From: Syncephalis fuscata
Lineage: Eukaryota > Zoopagomycota > Zoopagomycetes > Zoopagales > Piptocephalidaceae
Length of the DNA: 64,000 nt
Reading direction: 5' to 3'
Assembly (NCBI GenBank): GCA_025786725.1
Contig: JAHLTZ010000020.1
Location: 124,001-188,000, forward strand
The position numbers were made by a program, and so were the translations under genes. This document shows positions 63,314 to 64,000 of the stretch, piece after piece. Positions within the stretch are counted from its first letter, which is position 1; each line of letters opens with the position of its first letter. The notes below the pieces were generated by a model that had not been told where the DNA came from, did not search any database, and saw only the letters and a list, made by a program, of their open reading frames with translations.

Positions 63314-63567
63314 TATAAGTTATTCTGTATTAGTAATCGATATATATTAATATAATTGATGACAATACTATTATCAGTAGTATTGAAAATGATATAATAT
63401 ATTTGTCGATATTTACAATAAACAGCAACTAACTAGTAGCCATTACTACACTATAAATGAAGATTACACTAAACCAAACTACACTTCAATATATACCAAA
63501 CAAATAATATATTCAACAGCAAAAATATCATATTATACAGGAGTAGAAAAAACGAAAATAGTCCTCA

Positions 63568-64000
63568 TTACAACCAAGGACGGAATGAAGCATTATTATA
63601 ACTAGATGATGATGATGATGATGATGATGGTTGAGATAATACTATATCCTGTTGAGATGTATTCGTATTAAGCTGTTTAACACGATCTTGCTCTACTTGC
63701 TCCTCTGATTCATTCAAAGCATCTTGTTTTGACGTACTTTCTTCAACCAACGGAAAAGCATAGTCAGAGCCTTTCCTATTAATAGCCGCATGATTATCAC
63801 TATGCTTTTCATTCGGTGGCGAATTCGTCAAGGCTGGGGACGGCGGAGAGTCTATCGCACCCATAGGCAATCTTAGTAAGTGAGAAGGCTTTACTTTAGA
63901 TGATAGATTCACACTAACGTTTGAAGAGGTTGATGAAGACGGCGAATACGAAGAGCTATCACGACCCTCGATCATTGATGACTTATTCGCTAATTGCGTA
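63568..64000 (-). CDS. C-terminal part of an unidentified Ser-rich protein (cut by window edge)
   Basis: The minus-strand frame is open to the end of the window, so the ATG at 63975 is probably internal. The visible part is disordered and Ser/Pro-rich (MGAIDSPPSPALTNSPP), has a poly-Ser run encoded by a GAT/ATC-type repeat at 63604-63630, and ends FRPWL and stop. No domain can be named. An intron boundary near the edge cannot be excluded. Confidence 0.5.
   Translation of the reverse strand, partial: TQLANKSSMIEGRDSSSYSPSSSTSSNVSVNLSSKVKPSHLLRLPMGAIDSPPSPALTNSPPNEKHSDNHAAINRKGSDYAFPLVEESTSKQDALNESEEQVEQDRVKQLNTNTSQQDIVLSQPSSSSSSSSSYNNASFRPWL

Overview
This window is nuclear DNA from a eukaryote, most probably an early-diverging fungus. 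Nearly every gene is broken by short introns of roughly 40-80 nt with GTAAGT or GTATGT donors and CTAAC/TTAAC branch sites. The standard stop codons are all used, intergenic DNA is very AT-rich, and the gene set is fungal or opisthokont: Dbf2-type kinase, Nep1, TOM7, TTC7/Ypp1, NC2-alpha, THOC7 and SNAPC1. SNAPC1 and a membrane-anchored starch-synthase-like GT5 enzyme argue against an ascomycete yeast. The species cannot be named from the sequence.

Layout. 0.3-1.6 kb: arginase (-). 2.1-3.2 kb: inverted repeat copy with a tiny secreted-peptide gene. 5.0-8.2 kb: two adjacent TBCC-domain genes (+). 9.5-13.2 kb: AGPAT (-), SNAPC1 (+), Nep1 (-). 14.7-17.2 kb: GT5 glycosyltransferase (+). 18.0-20.1 kb: first seven-TM receptor-like gene (-). 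20.8-25.9 kb: secreted Cys/Pro-rich protein, SLC35F-like transporter, TOM7 (+). 26.1-33.4 kb: TTC7/Ypp1 and two tandem alpha-tubulins (-). 34.6-38.2 kb: secreted protein, then a composite repeat block. 38.3-41.6 kb: eEF1B-beta and an HMG-box/AT-hook protein (-). 42.2-44.4 kb: Dbf2-like kinase (+). 47.4-49.7 kb: NC2-alpha (+) and THOC7 (-), tail to tail. 50.4-56.7 kb: two more seven-TM genes (-) around a YCII protein (+). 57.8-59.4 kb: single-pass membrane protein with a mucin-like ectodomain (-). The last 4 kb is mostly repeat, ending in a partial ORF.

Three things stand out. (1) Three paralogous genes encode a signal peptide, a glycosylation-rich ectodomain and seven predicted membrane helices, with internal exon lengths of 115, 109, 218 and 68 nt conserved between copies. 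I do not recognise the family. (2) A dispersed repeat present three times carries a 34-residue signal-peptide gene with an intron. Two copies are fused to the duplicated 3' end of the neighbouring TBCC-domain gene, and one of them also carries a terminal-inverted-repeat element. (3) Many conserved genes (arginase, Nep1, alpha-tubulin, NC2-alpha, TTC7, GT5 and others) are interrupted by single-base losses, mostly in short homopolymers, which looks like consensus error rather than biology.

Functionally the window is mostly housekeeping: tubulin and tubulin folding, transcription initiation, mRNA export, ribosome maturation, translation elongation, phosphoinositide-kinase scaffolding, mitochondrial import and lipid synthesis. 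These genes are interleaved with a fast-changing fraction of secreted and membrane proteins and repeats. No tRNA, rRNA or CRISPR array was found.
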